Assembly: GCA_022226935.1 (NCBI GenBank)
Contig: CP092081.1
Span: 2,814,181 to 2,878,180 of the forward strand
DNA from: Nitrospira sp.
Lineage (GTDB): Bacteria; Nitrospirota; Nitrospiria; Nitrospirales; Nitrospiraceae
Direction of reading: 5' to 3'
Length of the DNA: 64,000 nucleotides
Made by a program: the position numbers and the translations under genes. Below the pieces are notes generated by a model that searched no databases, was not told the DNA's origin, and saw only the letters and a list, made by a program, of their open reading frames with translations. Below, piece after piece: positions 8,897 to 17,750 of this stretch. Position 1 is the stretch's first letter, and each line of letters begins with the position of its first letter.

Positions 8897-9601
8897 ATGG
8901 CAGATGACCACAAGACGGGAGGATTCCTCTCCACCCAGTCGGCCTACGATGAATGGGCCGAGCATTATGACGACGAGGATCCCACCGTGCTTCTCGATGA
9001 GCCGTTTCTCCAATCCATGCTGCAGCCGTTTGCAGGATGCCGAATTCTGGACTTGGGTTGTGGAACCGGCCGCTACCTCCGTTTGGCGAGTCGCGATGCC
9101 GCTGTGGTCGGCCTGGATTTGTCTCGGAACATGTTGGCGCGCGCCAGACGCCAAACGTCGCCCAGGATCGGGGTCCAGTGGGTGCAAGGGTCGGTTGAGC
9201 GCATGCCGTTTGGTTCACAGATCTTCGACCGCATTGTCTCCGGGTTAGTTCTGGACCATGTCGGGGATCTGACGGCCTTTTTTCTAGGGATTGCGGCAGC
9301 GCTCCGGCCAGGGGGGCGTGCGATCGTGACGGCGGTCCATCCGGAGATGCAACGGAAAACGGGCCCGACGGTGCGATTCACGGCAGCGGGACGGGAATAT
9401 CGTACGGAAGGAACCATTCATGAGAAGGCCGATATCCTCACTGCCGTTCAGCAGGCAGGGCTGTCGATCGATCAGATTGAGGAACCACCGGTGACGGAGC
9501 CACTCATCGCTCGCCGCGAAGTTTGGAGAGATCGGCTCGGCTGCCCGGCGCTGTTATTATTGGCTCTTACACGTGGGGCGGATCATCGTCATGACCATTG
9601 A
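8897..9601 (+). CDS. Class I SAM-dependent methyltransferase
   Basis: 234 residues with a UbiE/methyltransferase-11 type Rossmann fold. The SAM-binding motif I is ILDLGCGTGRYLRLA and the acidic end of strand 2 is VVGLDLSRNML; FDRIVSGLVLDHV and LRPGGRAIVTAVHP are motifs III/IV. The N-terminal AYDEWAEHYDDEDPT is typical of the family. Of three in-frame ATGs I chose 8897 because GTGAGG lies just upstream. The stop overlaps the next gene by eleven bases, so the two are translated together. The substrate is unknown. Confidence 0.88.
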   Translation: MADDHKTGGFLSTQSAYDEWAEHYDDEDPTVLLDEPFLQSMLQPFAGCRILDLGCGTGRYLRLASRDAAVVGLDLSRNMLARARRQTSPRIGVQWVQGSVERMPFGSQIFDRIVSGLVLDHVGDLTAFFLGIAAALRPGGRAIVTAVHPEMQRKTGPTVRFTAAGREYRTEGTIHEKADILTAVQQAGLSIDQIEEPPVTEPLIARREVWRDRLGCPALLLLALTRGADHRHDH

Positions 9602-10346
9602 CTCGACCGTGTTCGAATTAGAGGGCGCCGATCACAAGCGCATCCGCGGCAATCGTATTGTAGGTAAAGACCGCCAGATTCTGTTCATCACCGGCTTTCT
9701 CTCCAAACGCTGGGGCAACAAGAGCAAGGCGCTTGCGCAATGGTGCCAGGAGCGGGGATGGGGATTCTGTTGTTTCGATTTTCGCGGATGGGGCGATTCC
9801 GAAGGACAATGGGGAGACTATCGCCTGCTGCAATGGCTGGAAGATGCCGAAGCGGTTATGAGGTTATTGGTCGATGGGCCGCCGGTGACGATCGTCGGCA
9901 ATTCCCTGGGCGGCTGGCTGGCCTGGCTGGTGGCGCAGAAGCAGCCGGCGGTAGAAGAACTCATTTTGATTGCCCCGGCCTTCAATATGATGGATCTCCG
10001 GGCGGCGCAAATTTCAGAGGAACGACGCGAGCGGTGGCAATCCATGGGGGCTATGCCCTGGGATGACGAGCCCTTGCACCGGGAGGCGCCGATTCCCTGG
10101 CATTGGGTCGAAGACAGCCAGACCCTCTGGCGCCGTCGCTTCACCATGCCGCGCCGTGTGAAGACGACCATTCTGCATGGCCTGCAGGATACCGTGATCA
10201 ATCCGGAGGGCAGCTGGGCCTTCGTGCAGCATGTGTTGTCGCAGGACCCGGAGTTTCCGATCGAGCTACTGTTGAAAACCGGCGATCATCGGCTGAGTAG
10301 TCCGGAGCATTTGGAAACGTTCCGGCGGCTGGTAGTGAAGGAATAA
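9591..10346 (+). CDS. Alpha/beta hydrolase, ABHD10-like
   Basis: 251 residues, cytoplasmic. The nucleophile elbow is VGNSLGGW, the acid is in GLQDTVI and the histidine in GDHRLSS. The N-terminal block FITGFLSKRWGNKSKAL followed by FDFRGWGDSEG resembles the ABHD10/acyl-protein thioesterase-like branch. The start at ATG 9591 lies inside the methyltransferase gene; a GTG at 9573 is the alternative. It is followed after two bases by a 55-residue Cys protein, forming a three-gene run of unknown pathway. Confidence 0.85.
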   Translation: MTIDSTVFELEGADHKRIRGNRIVGKDRQILFITGFLSKRWGNKSKALAQWCQERGWGFCCFDFRGWGDSEGQWGDYRLLQWLEDAEAVMRLLVDGPPVTIVGNSLGGWLAWLVAQKQPAVEELILIAPAFNMMDLRAAQISEERRERWQSMGAMPWDDEPLHREAPIPWHWVEDSQTLWRRRFTMPRRVKTTILHGLQDTVINPEGSWAFVQHVLSQDPEFPIELLLKTGDHRLSSPEHLETFRRLVVKE

Positions 10347-10348
10347 CC

Positions 10349-10516
10349 ATGCTCGTCTTGATCCATAAAGAGTGCGGCGGTCCGGCGCTGGAGGAATCGC
10401 CTGTCGGCGAAGTCTGTGCGATCCCGGTCGACCGGTTTCCATTTCCATGCTTCACCTGCCTGGAAGAAATCGTCGACGAATCGGAGTTGCGGCTCACTGA
10501 GGATTTGGGCATCTGA
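10349..10516 (+). CDS. Small Cys-containing protein (55 aa)
   Basis: A 56-codon frame starting ATG two bases after the hydrolase stop and ending TGA at 10514-10516. The product contains HKECGG near residue 6 and PFPCFTCLEE near residue 34, so three Cys and one His could bind zinc or iron. It also has an acidic C terminus. Tight spacing behind the hydrolase and near-perfect codon use argue for a real gene. I do not recognise the family. It falls below common length cut-offs and is easily missed. Confidence 0.6.
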   Translation: MLVLIHKECGGPALEESPVGEVCAIPVDRFPFPCFTCLEEIVDESELRLTEDLGI

Positions 10517-10546
10517 TCCTCACGTGCCGTGCGAGGCAAACAAACC

Positions 10547-10737
10547 GCAGGATGCGGAAAAAGGCGTCCAGCAAGGCCGCAGCAAGCGAAGGGGCGAGTC
10601 GTACCCTCGCGGTACGGTGAGTCTCTGAGGTTCACGACGCGCGGAATAACGCGCGTTACGTTTGTGAACGCCGCCGAGCCGGTGAGGCGGCCGAGTCTCG
10701 CGAGAACGCTGCTGGGGGCCTTTTCCCCGCATCCTGC
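10547..10737. repeat. Dispersed palindromic repeat, copy A
   Basis: Terminal inverted repeats GCAGGATGCGG...AAAAAGGC at the left and GGCCTTTTCCCCGCATCCTGC at the right enclose an imperfect palindrome with a central GTACCC/GGTAC hairpin at 10601-10615 and a second GC-rich hairpin near 10650-10672 (CGCG...CGCG). Inner blocks AGCAAGGCCGCAGC and GAGAACGCTGCTGG match copies B-D in inverted orientation. It fills the gap between the 55-residue gene and the HugZ-like gene, whose ribosome site follows at once. Confidence 0.8.
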
Positions 10738-10755
10738 TAGGAAAGCGAGGAGTTC

Positions 10756-11562
10756 ATGTCATCGTTAGGCGCACATAACAGCGGACCAGACTCAGAAGGT
10801 CCGGACGTTCCCGAACCGTCTCATGCCGAAAAGGCCAGGACCTTGGTGTATCTGCAACAGACGGGCGGGCTTTCGACCCTGTCGCGCAAGCAGCCCGGCT
10901 GGCCCTTCGGATCGGTCATGCCTTACGGCTTGGACGATCAAGGGCAGCCAAGTTTCCTCATCAGCACCATGGCGATGCACACGCAGAATCTGTTGGGCGA
11001 TCCGCGGGCGAGCCTGCTCATCACGCCGCCGGAGAGTCAGCGGGATCCGCTGGGCGCGGCGAGGGTGACCTTGATGGGATCGGTCACGAAGGTCCCGAAA
11101 GGCGAAGTCGCACCGGTGCGCGAGCGGTACCTGGCCCGTCACGCCAATGCCGCCTACTGGGTAGACTTCGATGACTTCGCCTTTTTTCGCATGGCGCTGG
11201 CGGATATCTATTTTGTCGGTGGGTTCGGCTCGATGGGATGGGTGGCGCCGGCAGATTATATGGCGGCGGCAGTCGATCCATTAGCAAACATCGCTGCGGA
11301 TCTCATCCGCGAGATCAATACACAGCAACAGGAGACGCTGCTGTTGCTCGCCCGCGAATGTGGCAAGCTGGATGCCGAGCAGGCGAGTATCACGACGATG
11401 GACCGGTTGGGGTTTCATCTGCGGGTCAAAACACCCGATCGGATGCAGGGCGGGAGATTCGCCTTCACAGCCTCTGTTCGCAATGCCGGGGAAGCTCGGG
11501 CTGCGCTGGCCGATCTGGCTGCGAAGGCAAGGGCGGGAAATCCGGTGCTGCACTCCCTGTAA
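10756..11562 (+). CDS. HugZ-like pyridoxamine-phosphate-oxidase-fold protein with DUF2470 tail
   Basis: 268 residues. The N-terminal half has the split-barrel flavin/haem-binding fold of the PNPOx-like family (AEKARTLVYLQQTGGLSTLS, then MHTQNLLGDPRASLLI), and the C-terminal 85 residues look like DUF2470 (ITTMDRLGFHLRV). Such two-domain proteins include HugZ/HutZ haem-degrading enzymes, but many members have other or unknown roles. GAGGAG lies just before the ATG, directly after repeat copy A. There is no signal peptide. Haem utilisation is a family-level guess; no haem transport gene is nearby. Confidence 0.8.
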   Translation: MSSLGAHNSGPDSEGPDVPEPSHAEKARTLVYLQQTGGLSTLSRKQPGWPFGSVMPYGLDDQGQPSFLISTMAMHTQNLLGDPRASLLITPPESQRDPLGAARVTLMGSVTKVPKGEVAPVRERYLARHANAAYWVDFDDFAFFRMALADIYFVGGFGSMGWVAPADYMAAAVDPLANIAADLIREINTQQQETLLLLARECGKLDAEQASITTMDRLGFHLRVKTPDRMQGGRFAFTASVRNAGEARAALADLAAKARAGNPVLHSL

Positions 11563-11586
11563 CTGCACATGGGCCAGGCTGGGATG

Positions 11587-11614
11587 TGGCCTGCCAGAAG
11601 GCCAATCTTATTTT
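11587..11614 (+). terminator. Probable intrinsic terminator after HugZ-like gene
   Basis: A six-base stem TGGCCT (11587-11592) and AGGCCA (11599-11604) with a six-base loop is followed by ATCTTATTTT. It lies 25 bases after the HugZ-like stop, in a convergent gap, and its T-tract touches the end of the SYLF gene on the other strand. Confidence 0.45.
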
Positions 11615-12330
11615 CGGTCAGTCGCTCGAACGATTTCCGCGCGCAACGTTTCCGAGTGCGGGTTCTTCACTTCACGGCGAATGACGATATCGGTCGGTGA
11701 CACTGGCTTGCCATAATAGGCTCGACTCCACTCGTCTCGCGAAATGAGTGCCGCTCCTTCCAGCGACACCCCCGCAAACAAACCCTTGGCCCGCACGAAT
11801 GACAACAGGTCCGCACTAAGGTTGGGCGTTGTCGCACCGGAGACACCTGCGCCGACCGGGCCGACGGCGACCGATCCATCCGCGCCCAGTTTGAAATTGC
11901 CGAGCAACAATGAATCGACACCCCGCTGCGTCAGAACCAGCAACACCACTTCCGACATCTGCGCGCCGAACTGAAAGCCGAAGCTAGCAGCCCCCATCGT
12001 GAAGAAGGCCGGCTCGCTCCATTCGCCGGTCTTCTCGTCTTTGGCCACGAAGACGCCGCTGCCACCGGCTGCGCCATAGATCAATGCGCCCTTCATGTAT
12101 TGCGGCACGATGAACAGGCCCTTGGCGTCTTGGATGTGGTCGCGAAACCAGGCCATGTTGGGATCGGCCACGAAGTTGGCAAGGGTCATGCGCGACTGGT
12201 CCACCAGATCGCGCTGCTCGCGGTCGTCCGCAAGGGCGGAAACGACGCCCATCCAGGCGGACAGGGTGAGGAGCAGCGCCGCCATGAAGGTCCGGCAGGA
12301 TCGGCTTTGAGTTGGATAGTTGCGAATCAT
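11608..12330 (-). CDS. SYLF (YSC84/DUF500) lipid-binding domain protein, exported
   Basis: 240 residues. An N-terminal signal peptide (hydrophobic MAALLLTLSAWMGVVSALA, then DDRE) precedes a SYLF domain from about residue 60 to the end, with the typical GLFIVPQ, YGAAGGSGVFV and FGFQFGAQ segments and a conserved TPNLSADLLSF-type region. SYLF domains bind phosphoinositides in eukaryotes; bacterial members are periplasmic or envelope proteins of unclear role. It is divergent from ettA across 100 bases. Confidence 0.88.
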   Translation of the reverse strand: MIRNYPTQSRSCRTFMAALLLTLSAWMGVVSALADDREQRDLVDQSRMTLANFVADPNMAWFRDHIQDAKGLFIVPQYMKGALIYGAAGGSGVFVAKDEKTGEWSEPAFFTMGAASFGFQFGAQMSEVVLLVLTQRGVDSLLLGNFKLGADGSVAVGPVGAGVSGATTPNLSADLLSFVRAKGLFAGVSLEGAALISRDEWSRAYYGKPVSPTDIVIRREVKNPHSETLRAEIVRATDRK

Positions 12331-12353
12331 GTCGATGAGTGCCCCTCGCGCGG

Positions 12354-12382
12354 TTGTGAATAACGCCGCGCTTTGTTATGGT
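12354..12382 (+). promoter_or_regulatory. Putative sigma-70 promoter of ettA
   Basis: TTGTGA (12354-12359) and TATGGT (12377-12382) are separated by exactly 17 bases, and the ettA ATG follows 50 bases later. Four or more positions of each hexamer fit the consensus. It sits in the divergent gap with the SYLF gene. Confidence 0.45.
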
Positions 12383-12431
12383 CATCGATTGCACGATCGA
12401 ACAGACGGTTCACACTCTACTGAGGATGGCT

Positions 12432-14114
12432 ATGGCGACGAACGATAAGCAAGTGATTTTTTCATTGGTCGGAGTGGGCAAGGTCTATCCGCCCAAGAAA
12501 CAGGTTTTGCGGGATATCTATCTCGGTTTTTACTACGGCGCCAAAATCGGCGTGCTGGGTTTGAACGGATCCGGAAAAAGCTCGCTCCTGAAAATCATCG
12601 CTGGGGTGGATCCCAACTACGTCGGCGAGATCACTCGCTCGAAAGGCTACAGCGTCGGGTTGCTCGAGCAGGAACCGCAGCTCGATCCGAACAAGACCGT
12701 CAAAGAGGTCGTGGAGGAAGGTAAGAAGGAACTGGTGGCGCTGCTGCACGAATATGAGGCGGTCAGCAACAGCATGGGCGACGCGAGCCCGGATGAGATG
12801 GAAAAACTCATCGACAAGCAAGCGCAACTGCAAGAGAAGATCGAGGCGGCGAATGGCTGGGAACTCGAAAGCGAACTCGAGATCGCCATGGACGCACTGC
12901 GCTGCCCGCCCGCCGATCAGAAGATCAGCGTGCTGTCGGGCGGGGAAAAACGCCGGGTCGCCCTCTGCCGGCTCATGATCCAGGAACCCGACATTTTGCT
13001 GCTCGACGAGCCGACCAACCATCTCGATGCCGAATCCGTCCAATGGCTGGAACAGCATCTACAGCAGTACAAGGGGACGGTCATTGCCGTCACCCACGAC
13101 CGGTACTTTCTCGACAATGTCGCGGGCTGGATTCTGGAACTCGATCGCGGGCACGGCATTCCGTTTCAAGGCAACTACACCTCTTGGCTGGAGCAGAAAC
13201 AGGATCGGCTGGAGAAGGAAGAGAAGGCCGAATCGAAACGCAAGAAGACGTTGGAGCACGAGTTGGAATGGATCCGGATGTCGCCGAAGGCTCGCCAATC
13301 GAAGGGGAAGGCGCGCCTCAATCGTTACGAAGAACTGGTCAATCAAAAACAGGATCAGCTGGCCGCCGAACTGGAAATCTATATTCCGCCGGGACCGCGC
13401 CTGGGCGACGTCGTTGTGGAGGCCAAGGGGATCAGTAAGGCGTTTGGCGACAATGTGCTCTATGAAAATGTGGAATTCAGCCTGCCGAAAGGCGGCATCG
13501 TGGGAGTCGTGGGTCCCAACGGAGCGGGCAAGACGACCATGTTCCGCATGATCATCGGCAAGGAGAAGCCGGATACGGGCAGCATCCGGATCGGCGAAAC
13601 CGTCAAGCTCGGCTATGTTGATCAGGACCGCAGCCTCGATCCCAACAAAACCGTCTACGAAATTATTTCAGATGGGCAGGACACGGTGATGCTGGGTAAG
13701 GCCGAGGTCAATGCCCGCGGCTACTGCGCCCGCTTCAATTTCGCCGGAACCGACCAGCAGAAAAAAGTGAAAGACCTGTCGGGCGGGGAACGCAATCGTG
13801 TGCATCTGGCTCGCATGCTGAAAGAAGGCGCCAACCTGATCATCCTCGACGAGCCGACCAACGACCTCGACGTGAACACGCTTCGCGCCTTGGAAGAAGG
13901 GCTGGAAGGGTTTGCCGGCTGCGCGGTCATCAGCAGCCACGACCGCTGGTTCCTGGATCGTATCGCCACGCATATCATGGCCTTCGAAGGCGACAGCAAA
14001 GTGGTGTGGTACGAGGGCAACTACAGCGAATACGAAGCCGATCGGAAGCGGCGGCTGGGCAAAGAGGCCGACCAGCCGCACCGGATTCGGTATCGTAAGC
14101 TGACCAGAAATTAG
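12432..14114 (+). CDS. ettA: Energy-dependent translational throttle protein EttA (ABC-F)
   Basis: 560 residues, matching the usual 555. Two ABC ATPase domains: Walker [10 protein letters not shown] and GPNGAGKTT, signatures [11 protein letters not shown] and [11 protein letters not shown], Walker [12 protein letters not shown] and [11 protein letters not shown]. Between them lies the charged ABC-F linker ([18 protein letters not shown]), and the arm insertion in domain 1 is present. There is no membrane segment. EttA binds the ribosomal E site and gates entry into the elongation cycle according to ATP/ADP level. The ATG at 12432 follows TGAGG by six bases; 12426 is the alternative. The stop codon touches repeat copy B. 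Confidence 0.95.
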   Translation: MATNDKQVIFSLVGVGKVYPPKKQVLRDIYLGFYYGAKIGVLGLNGSGKSSLLKIIAGVDPNYVGEITRSKGYSVGLLEQEPQLDPNKTVKEVVEEGKKELVALLHEYEAVSNSMGDASPDEMEKLIDKQAQLQEKIEAANGWELESELEIAMDALRCPPADQKISVLSGGEKRRVALCRLMIQEPDILLLDEPTNHLDAESVQWLEQHLQQYKGTVIAVTHDRYFLDNVAGWILELDRGHGIPFQGNYTSWLEQKQDRLEKEEKAESKRKKTLEHELEWIRMSPKARQSKGKARLNRYEELVNQKQDQLAAELEIYIPPGPRLGDVVVEAKGISKAFGDNVLYENVEFSLPKGGIVGVVGPNGAGKTTMFRMIIGKEKPDTGSIRIGETVKLGYVDQDRSLDPNKTVYEIISDGQDTVMLGKAEVNARGYCARFNFAGTDQQKKVKDLSGGERNRVHLARMLKEGANLIILDEPTNDLDVNTLRALEEGLEGFAGCAVISSHDRWFLDRIATHIMAFEGDSKVVWYEGNYSEYEADRKRRLGKEADQPHRIRYRKLTRN

Positions 14115-14320
14115 CAGGCTGTTGAAAAGGGCTTCCAGCAGCGTTCTCAGTCGCACGCCTCCCTGCGACGTACAAGTGGGAAAACGGAACTACTAGAGGG
14201 GTTTATCCGTTCGCCGGGAATATGCAGAGTGGCGAACGGGTCAAACGAAGTTTGGTATGTACCTCCTCAGTCGGCATGCTTCCTGCGGCCTTGCTGGACA
14301 CCCCTTTTGAACAAGCCTGC
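14114..14320. repeat. Dispersed palindromic repeat, copy B
   Basis: Starts at the last base of the ettA stop codon with GCAGGCTGTTGAAAAGGGC and ends with CCCCTTTTGAACAAGCCTGC, its near-perfect inverse. Inner blocks TCCAGCAGCGTTCTC and CTGCGGCCTTGCTGGA match the other copies. The centre differs: about 110 bases between GACGTAC and TATGTACC replace the short GTACC hairpin loop, so this copy carries an insert or a diverged core. Confidence 0.78.
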
Positions 14321-14404
14321 GATGATCAGTTCAGGGGACTGGTTCGTGATCGCTTTTCTTCTCAGCCGCACATCCATTCACCGCATTCGCCCGTAGATTC
14401 ACAC

Positions 14405-15661
14405 ATGAGCATGTTACCGGGACGTTTCCTCGGCTGTTGCCTCGCGACGTTGCTGTTGACTTCGGTCTCCTGCACGACTACCGATCCTCCTCGAGCCCTC
14501 TCCACGGACCCTCGTCCTACAGCCACCAGGGCAACCCTGCAGTTGGGACACAAGGAATTGGCGGATGGCCGGTTCGTCGGACTGGCATTCTCCGGCGGAG
14601 GGAGCCGCGCGGCTGTCTTCGGGGCGGCGGTCATGAAGGAACTCGATCGGATTGGCCTGTTATCGCAGGTCGACGTGCTTTCGGCCGTCTCCGGCGGCGC
14701 GCTCCCGGCTGCCTCCTATGCGCTGGAGGGATACCGGGACTTCCGTTTTCAACAGGGGTTCGTCGAGCAGATCGGCAGCGATATTCAAGGGGCAGTGGCG
14801 GGGCCCTGGTATGCCGCTCCGCACAATCTGATCCGGTACGCCTTCACGGACACGATCCCCGCTGAACCCGTGATCCGTGCTCTGGACGACCAACTGTTTC
14901 ACGGCGCCACGTTCGCCGACCTCAATCCCTCGCGACCGATCTTGCTCTTGAACGCCACGGATGCCCTGACCGGCGATCCCCTGATCATTGCCGAGGAACG
15001 GTTGGCACCGTTGGGCATTCCCTTGGCGCCGTTCAGTATGGCCAGGGCCGTCTACATGTCTGCGGCCTACCCCGGCGTGCTGGAACCTTTGAAGCTGACA
15101 GATGCCCGCGCGGGCACGAACGGCGCATCTGCCGATCCGGTCTTGGCCTATGATGGAGGCGCGGCCGACAATTTAGGGATTCGGACGCTCATGCAGGTGG
15201 TGGAGGGTGCCTTGGTCAACCGTGCCATGACGGATCTGTTTCCGCAGGGTTGCCTGGTGATCTCCATCGATGCGACGGGCCGCCAGAGGAATGAGGCACA
15301 GACTCCGCTTTCCGCTGCCGCGGCCCTGCTGCGAGGGCATCGTCGCAATGTGTTGGAGCTGGCCGGAATTCCTGCCTCCCAGCAGGACGCGGCGCAGTTC
15401 GGCACCTTTCGAGTGGGCCAAGACGGTGCCGGAGGATCCTGCCGATTCTGGCATGTCGCGCTACGCCAATTGCCGGACAGTGACCCCTTAGGCAAGCAGG
15501 TCACACACATCAAAACGAATCTGGGCCTGCCGGCGGAGGATCAGTCTGCGTTGATCGCGGCGGCAGCCCGCCTCGTGGCAAAGGGTCGCGAGGAGATGAA
15601 TGGGACGGCTGGTTGGGCCGGTTTTCTGGAGCGCAAGCCGGCGCTGCTTTCCCATCCATGA
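14405..15661 (+). CDS. Patatin-like phospholipase lipoprotein
   Basis: 418 residues from ATG 14405 (14411 is possible). An export signal ends LLLTSVSC, a slightly unusual lipobox, followed by a Thr/Pro-rich spacer. The patatin domain has the oxyanion motif GGGSRA at 64-69, the nucleophile Ser96 in AVSGG and the catalytic Asp250 in DGG, so a Ser-Asp dyad acyl hydrolase acting in the periplasm on phospholipid or acylglycerol is expected. The frame runs upstream into repeat copy B, but that part has no coding character. Its stop overlaps the next start as ATGA. Confidence 0.88.
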   Translation: MSMLPGRFLGCCLATLLLTSVSCTTTDPPRALSTDPRPTATRATLQLGHKELADGRFVGLAFSGGGSRAAVFGAAVMKELDRIGLLSQVDVLSAVSGGALPAASYALEGYRDFRFQQGFVEQIGSDIQGAVAGPWYAAPHNLIRYAFTDTIPAEPVIRALDDQLFHGATFADLNPSRPILLLNATDALTGDPLIIAEERLAPLGIPLAPFSMARAVYMSAAYPGVLEPLKLTDARAGTNGASADPVLAYDGGAADNLGIRTLMQVVEGALVNRAMTDLFPQGCLVISIDATGRQRNEAQTPLSAAAALLRGHRRNVLELAGIPASQQDAAQFGTFRVGQDGAGGSCRFWHVALRQLPDSDPLGKQVTHIKTNLGLPAEDQSALIAAAARLVAKGREEMNGTAGWAGFLERKPALLSHP

Positions 15662-16332
15662 CCAAGTCGATGGATAGGCATCGCATCTTTGTCACGGGCG
15701 CCACCGGATACCTTGGATCCAGGCTCGTTCCGTTGCTGCTTGAACGGGGCCATGACGTGACGGCGTTGATTCGCCCGGAATCCGCGAGGAAGGTTCCGGC
15801 CGGATGCGGGGTCGTGGTCGGCGATCCGTTGAATGAGGAGACGTTCGCGGAACCTATGCGGGGACACGAGATACTCGTGCAGCTGATCGGCGTGCCGAAA
15901 CCATCACCCTGGAAAGGGGCGCAGTTTCGCGCCATCGACGGGCCTTCCGCCATGGCCGCGGCGCGAGCCGCCGGTTCAACCGGTGTGAAGCATTTCGTCT
16001 ACGTCAGCGTCGCCCATCCCGCGCCCATCATGCGGGACTACATCGCCGTGCGCCGTGACTGTGAAGCGGCCATCAGCAAAGCCGGATTGGTCGCCACCAT
16101 CCTCAGGCCTTGGTACATTCTCGGCCCGGGCCATTGGTGGCCCTTGGCGCTGGTGCCTGTCTATCGGGTATTTGAACGACTGTCCGGTACAAGAGAGGCG
16201 GCCATGCGCTTGGGATTGGTCACGCTTCGGGAGATGCTGGCGGCCTTGCTGTGGTCCATCGATCATCCTCCTGCGACGACGAGAGTCATCGAGGTGCCGG
16301 AGATCCGACGCCTGGGCCGGGGTTGGGCATGA
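15658..16332 (+). CDS. NmrA/atypical SDR-type NAD(P)-binding protein
   Basis: 224 residues with an N-terminal nucleotide-binding motif VTGATGYLGSRLV and the block HFVYVSVAHPAP followed by RPWYILGPGHWWP, as in complex I NDUFA9-like atypical short-chain dehydrogenases. The classical YxxxK pair is replaced by YIAVRRDCE, so catalysis is uncertain. Start ATG overlaps the patatin stop (ATGA) and its own stop overlaps the next start (ATGA), so the three genes are translated as a unit. Confidence 0.82.
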   Translation: MTKSMDRHRIFVTGATGYLGSRLVPLLLERGHDVTALIRPESARKVPAGCGVVVGDPLNEETFAEPMRGHEILVQLIGVPKPSPWKGAQFRAIDGPSAMAAARAAGSTGVKHFVYVSVAHPAPIMRDYIAVRRDCEAAISKAGLVATILRPWYILGPGHWWPLALVPVYRVFERLSGTREAAMRLGLVTLREMLAALLWSIDHPPATTRVIEVPEIRRLGRGWA

Positions 16333-17213
16333 AACAGACGGTGTTGATTACCGGCGCCGCCGGCCTGATCGGTGGCTATCTCGTCAGAACCGCGCCACGC
16401 TGGGTGCCTGATCGGGATGTGCGAGGTGTGACTAGAAACGAGGTCGATCTTACCGATGGGCCGGAAGTGCAACGGCTCTGGGATCGTCACCGACCGGACC
16501 TCGTCATCCACTGTGCGGCGTTGAGCCGGACCGGGCTGTGTGAACAGAATCCCGCGCAGGCGAGGCGGATCAATGTCGAAGCGACCCGCCTCCTGGCCGA
16601 CCTTGCGCGAGACGTGCCGTTTATTTTTCTCTCCACTGACCAAGTCTTCGATGGCGCGAAGGGGCGGTATGTCGAAACCGATGCGGTCCATCCGTTAAAC
16701 GTCTACGCGCAGACGAAGGCCGAGGCGGAACAGATTGTGCTCGCAAATCCGGCCCATGTAGTCGTGCGTATCGCCTTGACAGCGGGAACCTCACCGACAC
16801 GCGACCGGAGTTTCGTCGAAGATATGGTGCGGACCGCGGCGAAGAAAATGACAATGACGCTCTTCACGGACGAGTTTCGCTGCCCCATTTCGGCTGGAGC
16901 CTTGGTTCGAGCCTTGTGGGAATTTGCCGTTCAGCCGCGCGGAGGCCTCTATCATCTGGGCGGCCGTGAGCGATTGTCTCGATGGGAAATCGGCGAATTG
17001 TTGGCGGGGCGCTATCCGGAACTCCGGCCCTGGATTCACCCAGGCTTGGTCGCTGACTATCATGGCCCGCCGCGCCCCCCGGATCTCTCGATGCGAAGCG
17101 ACAAGATACAGGCACTCCTCTCGTTCCCCCTGCCGGGATTTCGCGAATGGCTGACGGATGAGTCGCCGGACGGTGGTGATCTCTGGGATTATCCCCCCAC
17201 AGAATCTCGTTAG
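16329..17213 (+). CDS. RmlD-like NAD-dependent sugar-nucleotide reductase/epimerase
   Basis: 294 residues of the extended SDR/RmlD group. Nucleotide binding: LITGAAGLIGGYL; then VIHCAALSRTGLCEQNP, the catalytic Ser/Thr area FLSTDQVFDG and YAQTKAEAE as YxxxK. RmlD reduces dTDP-4-keto-rhamnose; no other dTDP-rhamnose genes are adjacent, so the substrate is open. It is the third gene of the patatin-led run and is followed, convergently and one base later, by a cytochrome c. Confidence 0.85.
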   Translation: MKQTVLITGAAGLIGGYLVRTAPRWVPDRDVRGVTRNEVDLTDGPEVQRLWDRHRPDLVIHCAALSRTGLCEQNPAQARRINVEATRLLADLARDVPFIFLSTDQVFDGAKGRYVETDAVHPLNVYAQTKAEAEQIVLANPAHVVVRIALTAGTSPTRDRSFVEDMVRTAAKKMTMTLFTDEFRCPISAGALVRALWEFAVQPRGGLYHLGGRERLSRWEIGELLAGRYPELRPWIHPGLVADYHGPPRPPDLSMRSDKIQALLSFPLPGFREWLTDESPDGGDLWDYPPTESR

Positions 17214-17214
17214 A

Positions 17215-17571
17215 TCAGTGCGGCAGCGTGCGAATGTAAGCCAGCACGTTTTGGATGTCGTGATTGGAGAGGAGTCCCTTCCACGAGGGCATGTTCGGTT
17301 TGCCTTCGTGGATGGTCGCGAGTAGCGCGCTGTCTGATTTCTTCCTCGTCGCAGGCGCCGTCAGATTCGCCGGATCGGGTCCGAGGAGTTTGTAGCCATC
17401 CCCTTTTCCTTCCGCCCCATGGCAGCCGGCGCAGTGCCTGGTGAACAGCCGCTTCCCTTTTGCAAGAGGATCGGTTTTTCGCGCAGCGTCACTACTCGCG
17501 CTTGACTGATTCAGTAACGCGCCGGCCATCGTCAAGATGATCACCAGCGCAGTGACGAATGTTCTGTTCAT
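17215..17571 (-). CDS. Exported monohaem cytochrome c
   Basis: 118 residues. A signal peptide (MNRTFVTALVIILTMAGALL) leads a class I cytochrome c domain with the haem attachment CAGCH and a likely axial Met in KPNMPSW. The form GKRLFTRHCAGCHG...GKGDG is common in small electron carriers or oxidase-linked domains. AAGGA lies six to nine bases before the ATG at 17571. It is convergent with the RmlD-like gene. The redox partner cannot be told from the neighbours. Confidence 0.92.
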   Translation of the reverse strand: MNRTFVTALVIILTMAGALLNQSSASSDAARKTDPLAKGKRLFTRHCAGCHGAEGKGDGYKLLGPDPANLTAPATRKKSDSALLATIHEGKPNMPSWKGLLSNHDIQNVLAYIRTLPH

Positions 17572-17750
17572 ATTGATTCCTTCGGTGAGCGGAGCCGAGT
17601 CCGCGCGGGATGTGAACAATCATACGCTCACCGAGAGGGTAATGCCATTCGATCTCCTCCATCGTGTGTTGCGGTGGCCGTCGTAGTACAATCGTTCGAC
17701 CACATATCATACGTGCTGTCCCTTTGCGTTTCACGTCGATCACTGATCGC

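Noticed and set aside
7852-8934. 360-residue minus-strand frame
   Set aside because: It runs across the end of the large membrane gene and the carboxylesterase, both with motifs on the plus strand.
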